DNA from: Curtobacterium sp. S6
GTDB lineage: Bacteria; Actinomycetota; Actinomycetes; Actinomycetales; Micrococcaceae
Assembly: GCF_000710345.2 (NCBI RefSeq)
Contig: NZ_JHEL01000015.1
Span: 310,001-374,000, forward strand
Length of the DNA: 64,000 nt
Direction of reading: 5' to 3'
The translations under genes and the position numbers were made by a program. This document shows positions 21,210 through 30,209 of this stretch, one piece after another. The notes beneath the pieces were generated by a model. The model did no database searches, was not told the origin of the DNA, and saw only the letters and a list, made by a program, of their open reading frames with translations. Each line of letters starts with the position of its first letter. Position 1 is the stretch's first letter.

Positions 21210-21251
21210 GACGACGAAGGCCGGCCCCGAGAGGGGCCAGCCTTCGTCGTC
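21210..21251. terminator. bidirectional terminator between pyrD and the DUF3043 gene
   Basis: A 19-bp inverted repeat with a single mismatch (21210-21228 with 21233-21251) surrounds a GAGA loop. It sits between the convergent stops of pyrD and the DUF3043 gene. Confidence 0.85.
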
Positions 21252-21271
21252 GTGCAGGGCGAACCTCGCGC

Positions 21272-21871
21272 TCAGGAGGGGTAGTCGCCGCGCTTCACCT
21301 GAGGCTTAGGCATACGAAGTTTACGAATCATCATGACCCGGTTGAAGACGTACATGCCGGAACCCGGTTCGGCCGAGCCGAATTTCTCGACAACGGCACG
21401 CTTGAGCTTGCGCCACAGGATAAAGAAGTCGAGCACCCAGATGGCGATGAAGATCCACATGACCCAAATCGTGTACTGCTGAATATGCAACGGCATCAAC
21501 AGCCCGAGGATGAAGATCACGAGCAGGATGACGATGAAGTAGTCGCCGATGTTGAACCGGGCATCTACGTAATCGCGGAGGAATCGCCGTTGCGGACCGC
21601 GGTCCTTCACGGGAAGGTAGCGGTCGTCGCCCGTCTGCATCGCCTGATTCTGGCGAAGCCGTGCCTCCCGGGCTGCCTCCCGCTGTTTTTCCTTCGCGAC
21701 CTTGCGGTCATCGGGAACGAGGGGGCGCTTACGAGCCTGTTCGCGCTCCTTGCGCGTGGGGGTGGGGCGGCCCTTTCCCTGAGATGTGTGCGCGCTGGCG
21801 TCGTTCATCGGCTGTGATGACGACTCTCCAGTGGCGTTGTCGTTGGGGGTTTTCTTCTTACTACCGAACAC
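21272..21871 (-). CDS. DUF3043 domain-containing membrane protein
   Basis: This is a 199-residue protein of actinobacterial family DUF3043, of unknown function. GTG 21871 gives the family-like start MFGSKKKTPND; the open frame continuing to 22417 overlaps the divergent peptidase and is not coding. The N-terminal half is highly charged (PTPTRKEREQARKRPLVP, KVAKEKQREAAREARLRQ). A conserved FLRDYVDARFNIGDYF then precedes two membrane helices (VILLVIFILGLLMPLHI and TIWVMWIFIAIWVLDFFIL). It is divergent from the M20 peptidase gene with a 105-base shared promoter region. Confidence 0.85.
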   Translation of the reverse strand: MFGSKKKTPNDNATGESSSQPMNDASAHTSQGKGRPTPTRKEREQARKRPLVPDDRKVAKEKQREAAREARLRQNQAMQTGDDRYLPVKDRGPQRRFLRDYVDARFNIGDYFIVILLVIFILGLLMPLHIQQYTIWVMWIFIAIWVLDFFILWRKLKRAVVEKFGSAEPGSGMYVFNRVMMIRKLRMPKPQVKRGDYPS

Positions 21872-21976
21872 CCGTCCAGGATACGTGAAATACCTGGCTA
21901 TTACCGTCAGCCAGCGGGGAGTCCTAGAGTGGATTCCATCATCGACTCCTCGGCATACCAGCGAAAGCGTGAATAG

Positions 21977-23362
21977 ATGTCTAAACAACAAGTAGAGGTT
22001 GAAGTCAAGAAGTACGTCGAAGCGCACTTCGAGACCGCTCTGGAGACCCTGAAAGAACTCGTATCGATACCCTCCGTCGCGTGGGAGAGCCACGATCTCA
22101 GCAAGGTGCAAGAGAGCGCAGAGGCCGTGCGCGAATTGGCCAAATCGGCGGGGTTCGACGAGGTAGATATCTTGAGGGCACCGCGTCCGGATGGTCAGGA
22201 CGGCATGCCCGCGGTTGTGGCTCACAAGAAGCCCCGTCCCGGATTCCCGACGGTCCTTCTCTACGCCCATCACGACGTCCAACCCGTGGGTGACGGGTCG
22301 GACTGGAAGACGGACCCGTGGTCGGCCACGCTCGTGGGTGACAGGCTTTACGGGCGAGGCGCGGCCGACGATAAGGCCGGTCTCATGACCCATCTGACAT
22401 CGTTCGCGGCCCTTCAAGAAGCCGTGGGCGAGGACTTGGGTCTCGGAGTCACCCTCTTTATCGAGGGAGAGGAAGAGGCAGGTTCGCCGAGTTTCGAGAA
22501 TTTCCTCGCAACGTATCGGGACAAGCTCTCGGCGGATGCCATCGTTGTGGCCGATTCCTCGAATTGGCGGGCGGGCGTTCCGGCCTTGACCACGAGCCTA
22601 CGAGGCGTCATCTCCGGCACCATTTCCGTTCGGACCCTTGACCACGCCCTGCACTCCGGGATGTTCGGCGGCCCCGTCGTCGACGCAAATACGGCGATGG
22701 TTCGCATTCTGGCCTCGCTACACGACGACAACGGATCGGTCGCCATCGAAGGGCTGACGAGGGGCCAGGAACCGAGCCTGACCTATGACGAGGATGATTT
22801 CCGCAACGATGCCGGAACCCTGCCCGACGCCCCGCTCACCGGAACGGGCAGCGTCTCGTCACGCCTCTGGCAGCAACCGGCCCTGTCCATCATCGGCATG
22901 GACATCACCCCGGTCGAGCAGTCCTCTAATACGATGGCGGCGACGACGCGGGCCCGAGTCAGCCTGCGGGTTCCGCCGGGCCAAGATCCGCACGAAGCCC
23001 ACCGCCTCCTCAAAGAGCACGTCGAGAAGAACGCTCCTTGGGGATGCCAGGTTGACTACGAAGCAGGCGAGGCCGGGCAACCATTTGAGGCCGATGTCAG
23101 CAGCGGCCCGGCCGAGGCCGTCCTGGAAGCGATGCGCTCGGCCTGGTCCGAGGAGCCGGTCCTGATGGGAATGGGCGGGTCCATTCCGTTTGTCGCGTCC
23201 CTGGTGGAGACCTTCCCCGAAGCGGCGATTCTCATCACGGGAATCGAGGATCCGGACACGCGGGCCCACAGCGCCAACGAGTCGCTCTACGTTCCGGACT
23301 TCCAGCGGGCCATTGTGTCCGAGGCGATGTTCCTGGTGGCTATGAACGCTCGGGCCCAGTAG
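21977..23362 (+). CDS. M20-family dipeptidase/metallopeptidase
   Basis: This is a cytoplasmic zinc peptidase of 461 residues. The catalytic domain shows LYAHHDVQPVG (metal-binding His/Asp), GRGAADDKAG (bridging Asp) and IEGEEEAGSP (catalytic Glu pair). A dimerisation domain follows (TSLRGVISGTISVRTLDHALHSGMFGG), then a C-terminal metal ligand in HSANESLYV. The closest subfamily by pattern is the PepV/CPG2-like dipeptidases of actinobacteria. The substrate cannot be read from sequence. No signal peptide is visible. It is monocistronic. Confidence 0.9.
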   Translation: MSKQQVEVEVKKYVEAHFETALETLKELVSIPSVAWESHDLSKVQESAEAVRELAKSAGFDEVDILRAPRPDGQDGMPAVVAHKKPRPGFPTVLLYAHHDVQPVGDGSDWKTDPWSATLVGDRLYGRGAADDKAGLMTHLTSFAALQEAVGEDLGLGVTLFIEGEEEAGSPSFENFLATYRDKLSADAIVVADSSNWRAGVPALTTSLRGVISGTISVRTLDHALHSGMFGGPVVDANTAMVRILASLHDDNGSVAIEGLTRGQEPSLTYDEDDFRNDAGTLPDAPLTGTGSVSSRLWQQPALSIIGMDITPVEQSSNTMAATTRARVSLRVPPGQDPHEAHRLLKEHVEKNAPWGCQVDYEAGEAGQPFEADVSSGPAEAVLEAMRSAWSEEPVLMGMGGSIPFVASLVETFPEAAILITGIEDPDTRAHSANESLYVPDFQRAIVSEAMFLVAMNARAQ

Positions 23363-23507
23363 CCGACCCCAACGCCGGTGGGATCCCTCGTCGCGGGCCG
23401 GGGGATTAGGGGCGACCACGCGGTAACTTCGGAATACGCGTGTTCCGTCCGGCGTTACACTGGAACGAGACCAATGTCAGGGCTCCTCGCGGAGCAGAAA
23501 GGCCGGT

Positions 23508-23876
23508 GTGGACATGACTGTAGCCCCGGAAACAACCACGGAAATGCCGACTCACGGTGTCACTCTGACCGAGGGTGCCGCGGAGAAGGTTCGGGCCCTC
23601 TTGGAGCAAGAGGGGCGCACCGATCTGCGACTGCGGGTCGCCGTTCAGCCTGGCGGTTGCTCGGGCCTGATTTACCAGCTGTACTTCGATGAGCGCATCT
23701 TGGACGGCGACGCCGTCCGCGACTTCGACGGCGTGGAGGTCATCGTGGACCGCATGAGCACGCCCTACCTCGAGGGCTCGACGATCGATTTCGAAGACAC
23801 CATTCAGAAGCAGGGCTTCGCGATCGATAACCCCAACGCGCAGGGTTCCTGCGCGTGCGGCGACTCGTTCCACTAA
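23508..23876 (+). CDS. erpA: HesB/IscA-type iron-sulfur carrier (ErpA-like)
   Basis: This is an A-type Fe-S cluster carrier that delivers clusters to apo-proteins. The 122 residues carry the three family cysteines: C51 in QPGGCSGLIY, and C115 and C117 in GSCACGDSF. The GTG at 23508 has AGAAAGG upstream; the ATG at 23514 is also possible. It sits upstream of the cytochrome oxidase genes, separated by a terminator hairpin, so it is probably its own transcription unit. Confidence 0.9.
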   Translation: MDMTVAPETTTEMPTHGVTLTEGAAEKVRALLEQEGRTDLRLRVAVQPGGCSGLIYQLYFDERILDGDAVRDFDGVEVIVDRMSTPYLEGSTIDFEDTIQKQGFAIDNPNAQGSCACGDSFH

Positions 23877-23906
23877 GTGACATAGATCGCGCGAGATCAC
23901 CTCGTA

Positions 23907-23949
23907 ATATGGCCCGGCCCTCCCCGATGCGGGAGGATCCGGGCCATAT
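23907..23949 (+). terminator. terminator after the Fe-S carrier gene
   Basis: An 11-bp perfect outer stem (23907-23917 with 23939-23949) encloses a further C/G-rich stem around a GATG loop, 30 bases after the stop. The bases that follow, CCTTG, hold no T run. Confidence 0.75.
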
Positions 23950-24170
23950 CCTTGTACGATGCACCCTTTTCGGGGCCCAGCATCGCATCGGACATTCCCC
24001 CGGGGTGTCCGATCACCCCCAGGAAACCGATATTGTGGTGACACAGTGTCAGCGCGAATCCCAAGGTACGAGTAAGCTGGCTCTAAGATAGAGGTGACCG
24101 GCCCAGCCATGTGAAAACCGTGGTTGAACGGTTTTCATCACACGCACGCATAGAAGAGGAAGGGCAGTCT

Positions 24171-25028
24171 GTGAGTTCGCAGAATCGAACCGGTAGCAGC
24201 CGCGCCAAGGGCATCGTCGCCGTTGGCGCGACGGCGGCCGCCACGCTGCTGTTGACGGGTTGTTCGGAGACCGCCGAAAACGGCTTCTTGCCGACAAAGC
24301 GCGGAACAACTGACAACGTCGACACGATCATGGATCTTTGGATTGGTTCCTGGATCGCTGCTCTTGCAGTCGGCCTTGTGACCTGGGGCTTGATGCTCTG
24401 GTGCATCATCGCTTACCGTCGCCGCAAGGGTGAGACGGGATATCCGCGACAGCTCGGGTATCACCTGCCCCTGGAGATCATGTACACGATCATCCCGATC
24501 ATCTTGATCGTCAGCCTTTTCTCCTTCTCGGATCGCGCCGAGCGGTCCGTTGACTCGCGGTGGGACAACCCCGGCGTCACGGTCGAGGTATACGGCAAGC
24601 AGTGGGCTTGGGACTTCAACTACCTGGACAGCAAGACCTACACCTCCGGAACTCAGGGACATCTTGACGGAAAGCCGGGAGTCGAAGACACGCTGCCGAC
24701 GCTTTACCTCCCGGAGCACACCGAGGTCGAGCTGCAGCTCAAGTCCCGCGATGTGAACCACTCGTTCTGGGTACCGGCCTTCCTCCAGAAGATCGATACG
24801 ATCCCCGGCCAGACCAACTACATGGACTTCAAGACCGGCGGAACGGGTGACTACCAGGGCAAGTGCGCTGAGCTCTGCGGTGAGTACCACTCCGAGATGC
24901 TCTTCAACGTCAAGGTTGTCTCCCAGTCGGACTACGACAAGCACATGCAGGAACTCAAGGATCAGGGCAATAACGGACGCCTTGGCGATGAGTACAACCG
25001 CAATCCCACCATGAACGAATCGAAGTAG
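24171..25028 (+). CDS. ctaC: Cytochrome c oxidase subunit II (aa3 type)
   Basis: Subunit II accepts electrons and carries the CuA centre on the outer face of the membrane. GTG 24171 follows GAAGAGGAAGGG. The 285 residues start with a lipoprotein signal (lipobox LLTG-C31). Two membrane helices follow (about 54-78 and 100-118). The CuA ligands are H197, C232, C236, H240 and M243 in the [12 protein letters not shown] region. The [11 protein letters not shown] aromatic motif is present. The frame opens earlier at 24111, but that start lacks a ribosome binding site. First gene of ctaC-ctaD-ctaF. Confidence 0.96.
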   Translation: MSSQNRTGSSRAKGIVAVGATAAATLLLTGCSETAENGFLPTKRGTTDNVDTIMDLWIGSWIAALAVGLVTWGLMLWCIIAYRRRKGETGYPRQLGYHLPLEIMYTIIPIILIVSLFSFSDRAERSVDSRWDNPGVTVEVYGKQWAWDFNYLDSKTYTSGTQGHLDGKPGVEDTLPTLYLPEHTEVELQLKSRDVNHSFWVPAFLQKIDTIPGQTNYMDFKTGGTGDYQGKCAELCGEYHSEMLFNVKVVSQSDYDKHMQELKDQGNNGRLGDEYNRNPTMNESK

Positions 25029-25038
25029 GGGAGTACCG

Positions 25039-26742
25039 GTGTCTACACTCGAGTATTCAGCTGAAGAGTCGACGGTTGCCCAACGCACCGTTCCTCGCTC
25101 GCGAGGGCGGATCGTGGTCAGCTGGCTGACTTCGACCGACCACAAGACGATCGGGTACATGTACCTGATCGCGTCCATCACGTTCTTCCTACTCGCCGGC
25201 ATCATGGCTCTGGTCATGCGCCTCGAGCTCTTTCAGCCGGGAATGCAGATCCTTGAGACCAAGGATCAGTTCAACCAGCTGTTCACGATGCACGGCACGC
25301 TCATGTTGCTGATGTTCGGAACGCCGGTGTTCATCGGCTTCGCCAACGTCATCGTGCCGCTTCAGCTTGGCGCCCCCGACGTCGCGTTCCCGCGACTCAA
25401 CGCCTTGGCCTTCTGGTTCTTCCTCTTTGGCTCGCTCGTCGCGATTTCCGGCTTCATCACGCCGCAGGGTGCCGCTTCCTTCGGCTGGTTCGCCTACGCG
25501 CCGCTGAACTCCACGACGTACAGCCCCAGCGTGGGCGGCGATCTGTGGGTCTTCGGTCTGGCCCTCCAGGGATTCGGAACCATCATGGGTGGCGTCAACT
25601 TCATCACCACCATCCTGTGCATGCGCGCTCCCGGTATGACGATGTGGCGTATGCCCATCTTCACCTGGACCACGCTCATCACGGCAATTCTCCTCATCAT
25701 GATCTTCCCGCCGCTGGCGGCCGCGCTCTTTGCCTTGGGCATGGATCGTCGCCTGGGAGGACATATCTTTGATGCCGAAAATGGTGGTGCGATCCTGTGG
25801 CAACACCTCTTCTGGTTCTTCGGACACCCAGAGGTTTACGTGTTGGCCCTACCATTCTTCGGGGTCGTCTCGGAGATCATTCCGGTCTTCTCCCGAAAGC
25901 CAATCTTCGGTTACAAGGGCCTCGTGTACGCCACGATCGCTATCGCTGCCTTGTCCGTCACCGTCTGGGCGCACCACATGTACGTCACGGGCGCCGTGAT
26001 GCTTCCGTTCTTCTCGTTCATGACGATGATGATCGGCGTGCCCACCGGCGTGAAGTTCTTCAACTGGATCGGCACCATGTGGCAAGGGTCCATGACGTTC
26101 GAAACACCATTGCTGTGGGTGTTCGGCTTCTTGCTCACCTTCCTCTTCGGTGGTGTGACCGGTATTATCTTGGCGACGCCGCCGCTGGACTTCCATCTCT
26201 CGGATTCCTACTTCGTGGTGGCCCACTTCCACTACACCGTGTTCGGTACCGTCGTGTTCTGCATGTTCGGTGGCCTGTACTTCTGGTGGCCGAAGTTCAC
26301 CGGAAAGATGCTGAACGAGCGCCTGGGCAAGATCCACTTCTGGTTGCTGTTCATCGGTTTCCACACGACCTTCTTGATCCAGCACTGGCTCGGTGTTGAC
26401 GGTATGCCGCGTCGTTATGCGGACTACCTCCCCGAGGACGGGTTCACCTGGATGAACCAGTTCTCAACGGTCGGCGCCATGATCTTGGCCTTGTCGATGT
26501 TGCCCTTCTTCTGGAACGTCTACATCACGAGCAGGAACGGCAAGAAGGTAGAAGTTGACGATCCGTGGGGCTTTGGTGGCTCCCTCGAGTGGGCGACGTC
26601 ATGCCCGCCGCCGCGTCACAACTTCACCGCGTTGCCCCGAATCCGTTCGGAGCGTCCGGCCTTGGATCTGCACCACCCGGAGCTGTCCACTAACCACGAC
26701 GTCGCCTCGGCAGCACGAAAAGCTGCCACGGTGAACTCCTAG
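25039..26742 (+). CDS. ctaD: Cytochrome c oxidase subunit I
   Basis: This is the catalytic oxidase subunit holding haem a and the haem a3-CuB site. The 567 residues have the usual 12 hydrophobic segments and the diagnostic motifs: FTMHGTLML (haem a ligand), [17 protein letters not shown] (CuB His and cross-linked Tyr), WAHHMYVTG (CuB His pair) and HFHYTVFG (haem ligands). The GTG at 25039 is 10 bases after ctaC, with GGGGAG upstream. The C-terminal tail is soluble and family-typical. Confidence 0.97.
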   Translation: MSTLEYSAEESTVAQRTVPRSRGRIVVSWLTSTDHKTIGYMYLIASITFFLLAGIMALVMRLELFQPGMQILETKDQFNQLFTMHGTLMLLMFGTPVFIGFANVIVPLQLGAPDVAFPRLNALAFWFFLFGSLVAISGFITPQGAASFGWFAYAPLNSTTYSPSVGGDLWVFGLALQGFGTIMGGVNFITTILCMRAPGMTMWRMPIFTWTTLITAILLIMIFPPLAAALFALGMDRRLGGHIFDAENGGAILWQHLFWFFGHPEVYVLALPFFGVVSEIIPVFSRKPIFGYKGLVYATIAIAALSVTVWAHHMYVTGAVMLPFFSFMTMMIGVPTGVKFFNWIGTMWQGSMTFETPLLWVFGFLLTFLFGGVTGIILATPPLDFHLSDSYFVVAHFHYTVFGTVVFCMFGGLYFWWPKFTGKMLNERLGKIHFWLLFIGFHTTFLIQHWLGVDGMPRRYADYLPEDGFTWMNQFSTVGAMILALSMLPFFWNVYITSRNGKKVEVDDPWGFGGSLEWATSCPPPRHNFTALPRIRSERPALDLHHPELSTNHDVASAARKAATVNS

Positions 26743-26753
26743 GAGGTATTGAA

Positions 26754-27155
26754 ATGCGCGAAAATGGCATCCTCTTCTGGGGTCTCTTCGTCTTCCTCGT
26801 TCCCGTCACCATTGTCTACGGGTTCATGACCGGATTCGATGAGTGGGTTGGATTTCCGGCGCTGTTGCTGACCGCGTTGATGTCGGCCTTCCTCGGTTTC
26901 TTCTTTTCCTTCACGAATAAGAAGCACCCGAATCAGCCCTCCGACAATCTCGACGGCGAAATTGCGGATGCAGCGGGAGACTACGGTTTCTACTCTCCGT
27001 GGAGTTGGTGGCCCTTGCTGCTGGCTATCGGCGCAACGATCGGCGTGGTCGCTCTGGCGATCGGTTGGTGGCTGTTGATGCTGGCTGTGCCCGTTGCCTT
27101 CGTCGCCCTGGTCGGCTGGGTTTACGAGTACAACCGCGGTAGCCACGCTCACTAA
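26754..27155 (+). CDS. ctaF: Cytochrome c oxidase subunit IV (actinobacterial CtaF)
   Basis: This is a small accessory subunit found in the actinobacterial aa3 oxidase and bcc-aa3 supercomplex. The 133 residues show four hydrophobic segments: LFWGLFVFLVPVTIVYGFMTG, LLLTALMSAFLGFFFSF, WPLLLAIGATIGVVALAIGWW and LMLAVPVAFVALVGWVYEY. It begins 11 bases after ctaD with a strong AGGAGG site and ends the oxidase operon at the hairpin 27188-27226. Confidence 0.92.
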   Translation: MRENGILFWGLFVFLVPVTIVYGFMTGFDEWVGFPALLLTALMSAFLGFFFSFTNKKHPNQPSDNLDGEIADAAGDYGFYSPWSWWPLLLAIGATIGVVALAIGWWLLMLAVPVAFVALVGWVYEYNRGSHAH

Positions 27156-27187
27156 TCCGCAGGGAGGCGGGCGTCCGCCGATCCCCT

Positions 27188-27226
27188 AAAAATCCCCCGC
27201 ATTCCATGAGAATGCGGGGGATTTTT
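27188..27226 (+). terminator. terminator of the ctaCDF operon
   Basis: A perfect 17-bp stem (27188-27204 with 27210-27226) surrounds a CATGA loop. The arm ends in TTTTT, giving a classic T run. Confidence 0.93.
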
Positions 27227-27617
27227 GTATGCCCAGATGCGCGTGAGGAGCGCGGCCATGAATGGGCCGAGCGTTCGCCGGGGGAGCCCAACCTGCTGAA
27301 CGGTATGGCCGCGGCAGGCGCCGTCATCGTCACAGTTGCGCGCTCATGACGCGACACCGCGGCGAACCATCGCATCGCAGCGCGCAAAAGGCACTATCCG
27401 AGCAGGTATCACCGGCCGGCTCATGGAAGCGAACAAACACAGGCTCGACGTCACGAGCTGTCGTGGCGTCCTCCCGTGACGTGTAGGGAGTTCGAAGCAC
27501 TCGTTGATCGGCCATGGCTTCCTCCTGTGCCTACCCGATGGCGCGCAATGAAGAGGGAAGCGAGTTGAGCCATACCCGGTGGGCAAGTTCGTCGGACTGC
27601 CTTCGAGGCTGAGGGGG
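27227..27617. other. intergenic stretch with possible gene remnants
   Basis: This stretch lies between the ctaCDF terminator and the hydrolase pseudogene. On the + strand an unbroken frame up to TGA 27348 encodes a coding-like segment (DAREERGHEWAERSPGEPNL followed by a small hydrophobic tail). Its only start would lie inside the terminator hairpin, so it may be the 3' remnant of a lost gene; I do not recognise it. On the - strand lies a 61-codon ORF listed separately. Nothing else recognisable was seen. Confidence 0.35.
27330..27515 (-). CDS. small cysteine-rich ORF with a strong ribosome binding site
   Basis: This 61-codon ORF has an AGGAGG ideally placed (6 bases) before its ATG, which is what singles it out from shadow frames. 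The product starts MADQRVLRTPYTSRED and ends with four cysteines in a short span (TCSDSAFCALRCDGSPRC). I do not recognise the family. Codon third positions look less GC-rich than in neighbouring genes. It could be a small metal-binding protein, a peptide precursor, or a chance frame in decayed DNA. No modification enzyme, transporter or immunity-like gene lies beside it. Confidence 0.4.
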   Translation of the reverse strand: MADQRVLRTPYTSREDATTARDVEPVFVRFHEPAGDTCSDSAFCALRCDGSPRCRVMSAQL

Positions 27618-28352
27618 GTGTCCCAGGACAACAACAAATATCCATCGATCTGTCGTACTCATCCCCGGCCACTGGCTGGGAGCATGGGCCTGGGACGAGG
27701 TCGTCGAGTACCTCGAAGGCGATCACACGCACGTAGTGGCGATGACGCTGCCGGGACTGGACGGAGACGACGCGGCCCGCACCCTGAAGACCGTCGGCGA
27801 CCAAGCGGGAGCCATCCGGGGCGTGATTGCCTGGCGGGGCGATCAGCCCGTGGTCGTCGTCGCGCACGGCGGGGCCAACACCCCCGTCAGCCTCGGCCCC
27901 GATCGGCACCCGGAACTGACCGTCAGGGTGGTGTGGGCCGACTCGGGGCCCGCAGCCGATGGAACAGCGTTCGCCCCTGAGCTCTCGGCCGAGCGTGAAG
28001 AGTTGCCTCTCCCGTTGTACGAGGACCTTGGACGGCGGGCGAGTCTCGTAGGGTTGGGTGCCGAAACCCTCGAGCGCTTCCGGAAGATGACAGTCCCGGA
28101 ACCTGGTCCGGTGGCACGCCAATCCGTCGAGCTCAGGAACGATGACCGCCGCTGAGTCCCGAGGATGCTGGTGTGCTGCTCGACCCCGAGTGAACAGGTC
28201 ATGAAGCCGGTCGGGGCGGGCCATCCCATGTTTGCTGAGGTCGCGCACCTCGAGCGCGTCGATGTTGTTGACGTCCCCAGGGGCCACTGGCCCATGGGGA
28301 GCCCCCGCGCGATCTTGCCGCAATCATTCGGTCAGCCTGCAAGACCGGCTGA
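27618..28352 (+). pseudogene. alpha/beta-hydrolase pseudogene (two frameshifts and one in-frame stop)
   Basis: Read across frames, this spells a full small alpha/beta hydrolase. GTG 27618 gives VSQDNN, then the frame changes. From about 27640 to 28152 the next frame reads the first strand and oxyanion region VVLIPGHWLGAWAWDEVVEYL and the later strand PVVVVAHGGANTPVSL. An in-frame TGA sits at 28153-28155. The same frame then resumes with CSTPSEQ...AGHPMFAEVAHLERVDVVDVP and the catalytic-His motif GHWPM. Near 28295 the frame shifts again to end RDLAAIIRSACKTG-stop at 28350-28352. The usual nucleophile motif G-x-S-x-G reads AHGGAN here. A terminator follows directly. Confidence 0.75.
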
Positions 28353-28369
28353 AACGCTCACGCAACGCC

Positions 28370-28399
28370 AAGGGGCCAGCCGACTGGGCCTGGCCCCTT
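28370..28399 (+). terminator. terminator after the hydrolase pseudogene
   Basis: A 10-bp perfect stem (28370-28379 with 28390-28399) is followed by TTCG. It lies 17 bases after the pseudogene's inferred original stop, supporting the reconstruction of that gene's end. Confidence 0.7.
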
Positions 28400-28509
28400 T
28401 TCGTCGGGGGGGCTCCGGAGTCTACGAGTCAAGGGGCCGCCTGAGGGCCGGCGGCGCCGAGACGGTCAAAGTCTCCCAGGCTGCACTTCGCCGGAGCAAG
28501 CAACGAGAA

Positions 28510-28546
28510 AAGGCCCCCAGTTCCCATAGCGGAAACTGGGGGCCTT
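28510..28546 (-). terminator. terminator of the qcr-ctaE operon
   Basis: A 16-bp stem with one mismatch (28510-28525 with 28531-28546) lies 32 bases beyond the qcrB stop. On the minus strand the arm ends in CTTTTCTCG, a T-rich tail. Confidence 0.8.
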
Positions 28547-28578
28547 CTCTGCTTGAGCCCACAGAGGCGAGGACGGGG

Positions 28579-30207
28579 TTAGTGGCCCCCGGACTCGATC
28601 TCGTGGTGGTGGTGGGCTGCTTCCAACTCGGCGCGTGTCACGGGGGCCACGCGGTCTTCGAAGAAGAGACGGGACAGCCGTCCGCGAACCTTTTCGGACC
28701 CGGTGATCTTGCCCTTCTTATTGGGTTGAGCGGGAATGACCGTCGGCGCGTTGTAATCGACCAGACGATACATGTCGTACTCGTTGAGGGGCTCGTGAAC
28801 CTCGATGAATTCACCGTGAGGCAACTGGACCACTCGACCGGTCTCGACGCCGTGGAGGACCAGCTCACGGTCCTTGCGCTGGAGGGCCAGGCAAATTCGG
28901 CGCGTGATTTCGAACGCGATGAACGGGCCGAAGAAGAACAGGAACCGCAACACGTAGGCCACGTCGTTGAGCGCCACGTGGAAGTGCGTAGCGATCAAGT
29001 CGGAGCTAGCCGCCGTCATCATGACCGCGTACCAGGTGACTCCCGCTGCGCCGGCGCCCGTACGGAACGGGGCGTTGCGAGGACGATCCAAGATGTTGTG
29101 TTCGCGATCATCCTTGGTGACCCAACGCTCAATCCACGGCCACATGAAGAAGCAACCGAGCAGGATCGCGGCGGGAACCATCGGCAAAAGCACGGCCAGA
29201 ACCCAGGTTCCTCCCGCCTGGAGCTGCCAGTGGAACGGCCACGAACCCGGCATCAGACGCAAGGCACCGTCGACCCAGCCGATGTACCAGTCAGGCTGGG
29301 TACCTGCCTGGACGGGGGAGGGATCGTAAGGTCCGTAGTTCCAGATGGAGTTGATGGTCACGGTTCCGGCCATCAAGGCGATGATTCCGAAGACCACGAA
29401 GAAGAAGCCGCCGGCCTTGGCCGCGTACACGGGTCCCACCGGGAACCCGACGACGTTCTTTTCGGTGCGTCCCGGACCGGGGTACTGGGTGTGCTTGTGC
29501 ACGACAACCATGAAGAGGTGAATCGCGACGGTCAGGAGAATCAACGCCGGAACGATCATGATGTGCAGCGTGTAGAGACGTCCAATAACGGCATGCCCCG
29601 GGAATTCGCCACCGAAGAAGAACAGCGACAGGTGCGTGCCGACCAGCGGGATGGCCTTCATCACGCCATCGATAATGCGCAGGCCGTTTCCGGAGAGGAC
29701 GTCGTCGGGAAGGGAGTACCCGGTGAACCCTGCGGCCATGGACAGAACAAACAACATTCCGCCGACGACCCAGTTCAGCTCACGGGGGCGCCGGAAGGCG
29801 CCGGTGAAGAACACGCGCATCATGTGCACGGCGATCGCCACCACGAACATCAGCGCGGCCCAGTGGTGGACCTGGCGCATGAAGAGCCCGCCGCGAATAT
29901 CGAAGGAAATATGCAGAGCCGAGGCGTACGCCGCCGACATCTCGACGCCCTTCATGGGCACATAGCTTCCGTCGTAGACCTTGGAGGTCATCGAGGGATC
30001 AAAAAAGAACGTCAGGTAGGTGCCCGACAGAATCAAGATGACGAGGCTGTACAGGGCAACCTCGCCGAACATGAAGGTCCAGTGGTCCGGAAAGATCTTG
30101 CGCCCGAATTCACGGACGATCCCCGACATGCCGACTCGGCTGTCGACGAAGTTTGCGATGCGCCCCGGTGTGGTCGAGGCCTGGTAATCATTTACAGCGT
30201 TAGACAT
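28579..30207 (-). CDS. qcrB: Cytochrome bc1 complex cytochrome b subunit
   Basis: QcrB oxidises menaquinol and passes electrons within the bcc complex. The 542 residues contain eight or more membrane helices and the haem-ligating pairs (MRQVHHWAALMFVVAIAVHMMR and IVPALILLTVAIHLFMVVVHKHT, in segments). The quinone-site PDWY-type motif reads QPDWYIGWVDGALRLMP. A long C-terminal cytoplasmic tail (from about 420) is typical of actinobacterial QcrB. It starts 3 bases after the qcrA stop. Confidence 0.96.
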   Translation of the reverse strand: MSNAVNDYQASTTPGRIANFVDSRVGMSGIVREFGRKIFPDHWTFMFGEVALYSLVILILSGTYLTFFFDPSMTSKVYDGSYVPMKGVEMSAAYASALHISFDIRGGLFMRQVHHWAALMFVVAIAVHMMRVFFTGAFRRPRELNWVVGGMLFVLSMAAGFTGYSLPDDVLSGNGLRIIDGVMKAIPLVGTHLSLFFFGGEFPGHAVIGRLYTLHIMIVPALILLTVAIHLFMVVVHKHTQYPGPGRTEKNVVGFPVGPVYAAKAGGFFFVVFGIIALMAGTVTINSIWNYGPYDPSPVQAGTQPDWYIGWVDGALRLMPGSWPFHWQLQAGGTWVLAVLLPMVPAAILLGCFFMWPWIERWVTKDDREHNILDRPRNAPFRTGAGAAGVTWYAVMMTAASSDLIATHFHVALNDVAYVLRFLFFFGPFIAFEITRRICLALQRKDRELVLHGVETGRVVQLPHGEFIEVHEPLNEYDMYRLVDYNAPTVIPAQPNKKGKITGSEKVRGRLSRLFFEDRVAPVTRAELEAAHHHHEIESGGH

Positions 30208-30209
30208 GT

